From the NCBI GenBank assembly GCA_029556545.1, contig JAKQEQ010000029.1, positions 1-64,000 on the forward strand: a stretch of DNA of 64,000 bases, written 5' to 3'. The position numbers and the translations under genes are program-made. A model generated the notes under the pieces. It made no database searches, had not been told where the DNA came from, and saw nothing but the letters and a program-made list of their open reading frames with translations. This DNA is from Candidatus Hydrogenedentota bacterium (lineage in GTDB: Bacteria; Hydrogenedentota; Hydrogenedentia; Hydrogenedentales; JAGMZX01). Shown piece after piece: positions 61,083 to 64,000 of this stretch (the stretch's first letter is position 1; each line of letters starts with the position of its first letter).

Positions 61083-62903
61083 TCATCCCAGGCGACGCCG
61101 CGTCATCACCCCGAAGAGTCCAACGAGCATCGCCAGCGCCGCAAACGAGATCATAGCGTTCCCGCCAAGGTCGCCAAAGGAGAATTGCAGCACCGCTGGC
61201 ACGGCAAGCGCGATGCCCATCAACGCCTCCCCGGCGATGAGACCGGACCCGAAGAGCACGCCCGGACCGTGCGTCGCAGTATCGTCCCGCCGATCGGCGC
61301 GTCGGTCGACCCAGATGCGCACCATCGCGCCCGCCAGCATGGTCGTGGCCAACGCAAACGGCAAGTACATCCCCACGGCCACCGGCATCACATGCGCCCG
61401 CCACGCGACGCCGCGCCACGCGATCACGGTGTTCAGAACAAGCAGCCCGACGCCGACCCCCGCGCCCGCGATCACCATGTCCCACCGTACCGCGCCGTCG
61501 CCGAAGAGGCCCCTGGTCAGACTGGCGAAGAGCATGGCCTGCGGCGCAAGCAGGTTGCCGCTTCCGATAGTGTACGCCTTATGGAGCAATGTAAGCACCG
61601 GGGCAATGATGAACGCGGGGACCACCACCGCGACGGTCTGGGTCCACTGCTGCGCCGCGGGCGTCGCGCCGACGATGTGGCCCGTCTTCAGGTCCTGGGC
61701 GATGTCGCCCGCCGTCGAGACCGCGCAGCAGACGACGCCCGCCACGCCAAGCACACCAAGCGCCGCGCCCGGGCCGCTGATGCCGAGCAAGAGGAACACG
61801 CTGGCGGAAACCAGGAGCGCGCAAATGGTCATGCCGGAAACGGGCGAGTTCGACGATCCCACCAGGCCCACGATGTAGGTGGCCACCGCCACGAGCACGA
61901 ACCCCGCAAGCAACATGATCGCGGTCGTCAGCAGCGCCAGCGGCAGCGTCCCCGTGAGGCTCCAATAGAGCAGGAACATGCCGCCGCTGACGACGGCGAA
62001 TAACGCGGCAAGTGTCTTGAACGGCAGGTCCCGTTCGATGCGTTCGGTCACGCCCGCCCCGGTTCCGCCCCCTTGCGACATCCCCCCTCCGCGCCGCAGC
62101 AGGGCCAGCCCCTCGACAAGCCCGCGGCGCACGCTCCAGACCGCGTGAAGCCCGCCCACCAGCATGGCGCCCACGCCAAGGTACCGCACCTGCGCGGACC
62201 ACACGCTCCAGGCCTGTTCGATCGGTGTCTCCGTTCCCCCGCGCGCCATCAACGGCAGCGCCACGCCCCAAGCCATGAATCCCCCCAGAAACACAAGCGA
62301 CGCAACGCGAATCCCCACGATGTAACCGACGCCCAGGAGCGCCGGACTGACATCCGCGCCGACGTAAACGATGCCCCGCCCGACCGCCCACGCGGCCTCG
62401 ATCGCGCCGCGCAGGAGGTGGACCCCGGTCACGAGGAACTTCACCGCCGCGCCGGCCGCCAGCCCGAACCCGATGAGGCGCACGCCCGCGCCGCCGCGTT
62501 GTCCCGTCGCCAGCACGTGCGCGCAGGCCACGCCCTCCGGGTACGGCAGGTCCGGCCGATTCACGATGAGCGCCCGCCGCAACGGGACCATCAGGACGAC
62601 GCCGAGCAGGCCGCCGAGCATGGCGATCAACGTCGTCGGCCAGAATCGAAAGTCCTGCCATGCCCCGATGAGCACCAGCGCCGGAACCGTGAAGATGACG
62701 CCCGCCGCGAGACTTTCCCCCGTCGACGCCATCGTCTGCACAATGTTGTTCTCCAGCACCGTGCCCCGCCGCAACACCCCGCGCAGAATAGCCATACTCA
62801 CCACCGCGGCGGGTATCGACGCGCTCACCGTCATCCCGACCCGCAGCCCGAGATACATGTTGGCCGCCAGCATAACCACGCTCAGCGTCACGCCCAGAAT
62901 CAC
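61083..62903 (-). CDS. OPT-family oligopeptide transporter, start uncertain
   Basis: A 606-residue (minimum) transporter of the OPT family with about 14 membrane segments. MYLGLRVGMTVSASIPAAVV and LENNIVQTMASTGESLAAG are the family signatures in the first part; NRPDLPYPEGVACAHVLATG follows. A typical second half ends EALMGIALAVPAVL. It should take up oligopeptides or metal chelates with protons. The GTG at 62903 is the only canonical start. Before it the frame stays open to 63063 and still reads EATPRAVILG, which fits the family N-terminus (TLRAV). No ATG, GTG or TTG precedes it, and the repeat at 62973 lies in this stretch, so the true 5' end may be lost. Confidence 0.85.
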   Translation of the reverse strand: MILGVTLSVVMLAANMYLGLRVGMTVSASIPAAVVSMAILRGVLRRGTVLENNIVQTMASTGESLAAGVIFTVPALVLIGAWQDFRFWPTTLIAMLGGLLGVVLMVPLRRALIVNRPDLPYPEGVACAHVLATGQRGGAGVRLIGFGLAAGAAVKFLVTGVHLLRGAIEAAWAVGRGIVYVGADVSPALLGVGYIVGIRVASLVFLGGFMAWGVALPLMARGGTETPIEQAWSVWSAQVRYLGVGAMLVGGLHAVWSVRRGLVEGLALLRRGGGMSQGGGTGAGVTERIERDLPFKTLAALFAVVSGGMFLLYWSLTGTLPLALLTTAIMLLAGFVLVAVATYIVGLVGSSNSPVSGMTICALLVSASVFLLLGISGPGAALGVLGVAGVVCCAVSTAGDIAQDLKTGHIVGATPAAQQWTQTVAVVVPAFIIAPVLTLLHKAYTIGSGNLLAPQAMLFASLTRGLFGDGAVRWDMVIAGAGVGVGLLVLNTVIAWRGVAWRAHVMPVAVGMYLPFALATTMLAGAMVRIWVDRRADRRDDTATHGPGVLFGSGLIAGEALMGIALAVPAVLQFSFGDLGGNAMISFAALAMLVGLFGVMTRRRLG

Positions 62904-62972
62904 CGCCCGCGGTGTCGCCTCCGCTGGCGGCCCATCTCCCGCGTTAGATTGGGGCTCGATTCCCGTCTTGAT

Positions 62973-62986
62973 TATGGCCGGTCTCC
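62973..62986 (+). repeat. Partial copy of the interspersed repeat
   Basis: TATGGCCGGTCTCC matches the first part of the elements at 60870 and 60916. Confidence 0.6.
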
Positions 62987-63150
62987 TCTGTGACGCGGGC
63001 GTCCCTCCCGCGATTGAATCCGCCCGCGACGGACACGAGCAAGACGCCCACGCCGCAACTACCTACGACCTTGCCGCTCCGAACGCAAGGGCCGCCCCCG
63101 ATGCGTCCTACCCTACCGGAGCACAATCCCTCGCACTGCTCGTAATCGAC

Positions 63151-63187
63151 TCCCTCTCCCTGCGGGAGAGGGTTGGGGGTGAGGGCA
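63151..63187. repeat. ERIC-like intergenic palindrome
   Basis: CCCTCTCCC and GGGAGAGGG enclose TGC, followed by TTGGGGGTGAGGGC. This is a known type of interspersed palindrome in several GC-rich genomes; its + strand reads Leu-Arg-Glu-Arg-Val, a common spurious peptide. Confidence 0.75.
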
Positions 63188-63270
63188 TGCCCTTCTCAAA
63201 GAGCTTTGAGTCTTCATCTATTCCCTTCCCCAAGGCCTTGCCCCGGGGCGCGCATGTTGCGCGTGGTCCC

Positions 63271-64000
63271 TCACGGGCGCGACGCCCGCGCCACGGACGC
63301 CGCCGTCTCCAGGATTCCCGCCCAGCGCTCCCGCAGCGCGATCAATTCCGCCTCCTGTTCCGCGCTGAACGACCCAAGTCGTTGCGCATATACATCGATC
63401 CACGTGATGAATCGGGCCAGTTCCCCGCCCGAAAGCGCCACCTCGTGATGCCCGCCGGGCGCGGTCAGCATCGCCAGCAGCGCGCTGTTCGCGGCGAGTC
63501 CCTCGCCTTCCTTTGACGATCCCTCGCGATATTGCGCCAGGACCTGCTGCGCCAGCGACGGCTCCCCGAACTGCGTCAATGTCTCATACGCGACGGCGGC
63601 GGTCAGGTTGACCCGCGCCGCATCCGGTCGGTCCGAGTCGGGTCGATGACACGTCACGCAATGCCGGTCGAGCACGGGCTGCACCAGCGCGTCGAAACGG
63701 AACGGCCACGAACCGTTGGGCCCGGGCGTGATGCGCGAGGGAGCCCTGCGCGCCGCCAACGAACGCCGCGCGGGCGGGGCCATGTGACGCGACTCGTGGC
63801 AGCCGACACAGGCAAGCGTCTGCCCCGGCTGGAGGTACGTCGCGCTGCGCATGGTCCGAATCGCCATGCCCCGTTCGTCGAGCGCCTGGAAGAACAGCGT
63901 GACCCCCGCCGGCGCGTGAAAGTGCGCGGAACCGTCCGGCTCGACCGGCACGACGCCCAACACGCACTTGCCCGGGTCGTCGCCGATAAGCCCGAGATTC
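63271..64000 (-). CDS. Exported multi-domain cytochrome c protein (HzsA-like C-terminal part), 5' end outside the window
   Basis: The minus-strand frame continues past the right window edge, upstream of residue NLGLIGDD, for at least 243 residues in view. VPVEPDGSAHFHAPAG and RTMRSATYLQPGQTLACVGCHESR match the C-terminal domain seen in hydrazine-synthase-alpha-like and related planctomycete cytochrome proteins. Two CxxCH haem sites are visible (CVGCHE and CVTCHRPDS). Between and after them lies a PSCyt2-like helical region (ALLAMLTAPGGHHEVALSGG, LARFITWIDVYAQRL). The N-terminal part, probably a beta-propeller, is not visible. Such proteins occur widely outside anammox bacteria, so hydrazine synthesis should not be inferred. 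Its role is probably periplasmic electron transfer or oxidation. Confidence 0.82.
   Translation of the reverse strand, partial: NLGLIGDDPGKCVLGVVPVEPDGSAHFHAPAGVTLFFQALDERGMAIRTMRSATYLQPGQTLACVGCHESRHMAPPARRSLAARRAPSRITPGPNGSWPFRFDALVQPVLDRHCVTCHRPDSDRPDAARVNLTAAVAYETLTQFGEPSLAQQVLAQYREGSSKEGEGLAANSALLAMLTAPGGHHEVALSGGELARFITWIDVYAQRLGSFSAEQEAELIALRERWAGILETAASVARASRP

Larger units (their letters stand above)
62904..63270. other. Repeat-rich region upstream of the OPT gene
   Basis: These 367 bases hold the lost 5' end of the OPT gene, a copy of the GGCCGGTCTCC repeat (62973-62986) and an ERIC-like palindrome (63151-63187). No intact gene is visible. Confidence 0.55.

Noticed and set aside
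61579-62661. 360-codon open frame overlapping the OPT gene
   Set aside because: Shadow frame; all transporter motifs are in the other frame.
62371-63516. 381-codon open frame on the + strand
   Set aside because: Covers the antisense of OPT, two repeats and the antisense of the cytochrome gene; includes the spurious Leu-Arg-Glu-Arg-Val peptide of the ERIC-like palindrome.
63271-64000. Hydrazine synthase and an anammox lifestyle
   Set aside because: Only a C-terminal domain shared by many non-anammox proteins is visible, and no partner genes are present.

Overview
The window is GC-rich, densely coded bacterial DNA. Several exported proteins share long (Gly-Glu)n linkers encoded by GGNGAR hexamer repeats, and two of these end in a paired 'LxELLRxIQFYN' Cys-rich module. 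Planctomycete-type cytochrome c modules and many exported TIM-barrel and URO-D-like proteins are also present. Together this suggests a Planctomycetota-like lineage, most likely Candidatus Hydrogenedentota. That placement is inferred from protein style; no rRNA gene is present.

Layout. 1-1982: 5' part of an exported leucine-rich-repeat protein running off the left edge. 2222-6508: minus-strand envelope and lipid genes (GT4 glycosyltransferase, alkaline-phosphatase-superfamily hydrolase, metallophosphoesterase, retropepsin-like protease). 6638-11252: an AAA/DUF4143 ATPase with a promoter-embedded palindrome, a metal permease fused to an HMA domain, a zinc-ribbon membrane protein and an ArfB-like release factor. 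11566-13254: tRNA-Ala(GGC), its terminator and a photolyase. 13355-16336: an exported protein with eight InlB-like repeats and three PASTA domains. 16735-17046: an addiction-module antitoxin with a broken toxin. 17336-19786: a hybrid histidine kinase. 20021-22228: a sigma-54 promoter, PII and an ammonium transporter, forming a nitrogen-control unit. 22378-29060: a DUF2231/cytochrome c protein, a minus-strand run of four exported TIM-barrel or GH3-like proteins, and a methyltransferase. 29140-30736: a four-helix-bundle gene split by an in-frame stop, and an RHH/MazF toxin-antitoxin module with a two-site operator. 30733-36026: an SDR enzyme, HldE, a URO-D-like protein and an exported zincin. 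36247-39108: a GH106-like hydrolase whose ribosome-binding site touches a REP/RAYT mobile element (39119-39778). 39822-42139: a radical SAM protein and RtcB. 42339-45465: a three-gene cluster (zincin lipoprotein plus two exported proteins of unknown function) behind a strong promoter. 45838-50041: HtpG, a DUF3748 protein and a TauE-like permease. 50212-53172: a two-CHRD-domain exported protein. 53596-57299: a second hybrid kinase, a 64-residue protein resembling the start of GspF/PilC, and a DPM1-like GT2. 57334-60763: a glycyl radical enzyme co-directional with an aldo/keto reductase. 61083-64000: an OPT transporter with an abnormal 5' end, interspersed repeats, and a c-type cytochrome domain protein running off the right edge.

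The best-supported functional units are sigma-54/PII/Amt, the AKR-glycyl radical enzyme pair, the RHH/MazF module and the RAYT with its own inverted repeats. The least explained are the zincin lipoprotein cluster, the exported TIM-barrel run, the paired C-terminal FYN module and the degraded kinase and GH3 active sites. Several genes carry single lesions (RAYT frameshift, four-helix-bundle stop, toxin truncation, OPT 5' end), so the region is partly eroded by repeat and mobile-element activity.
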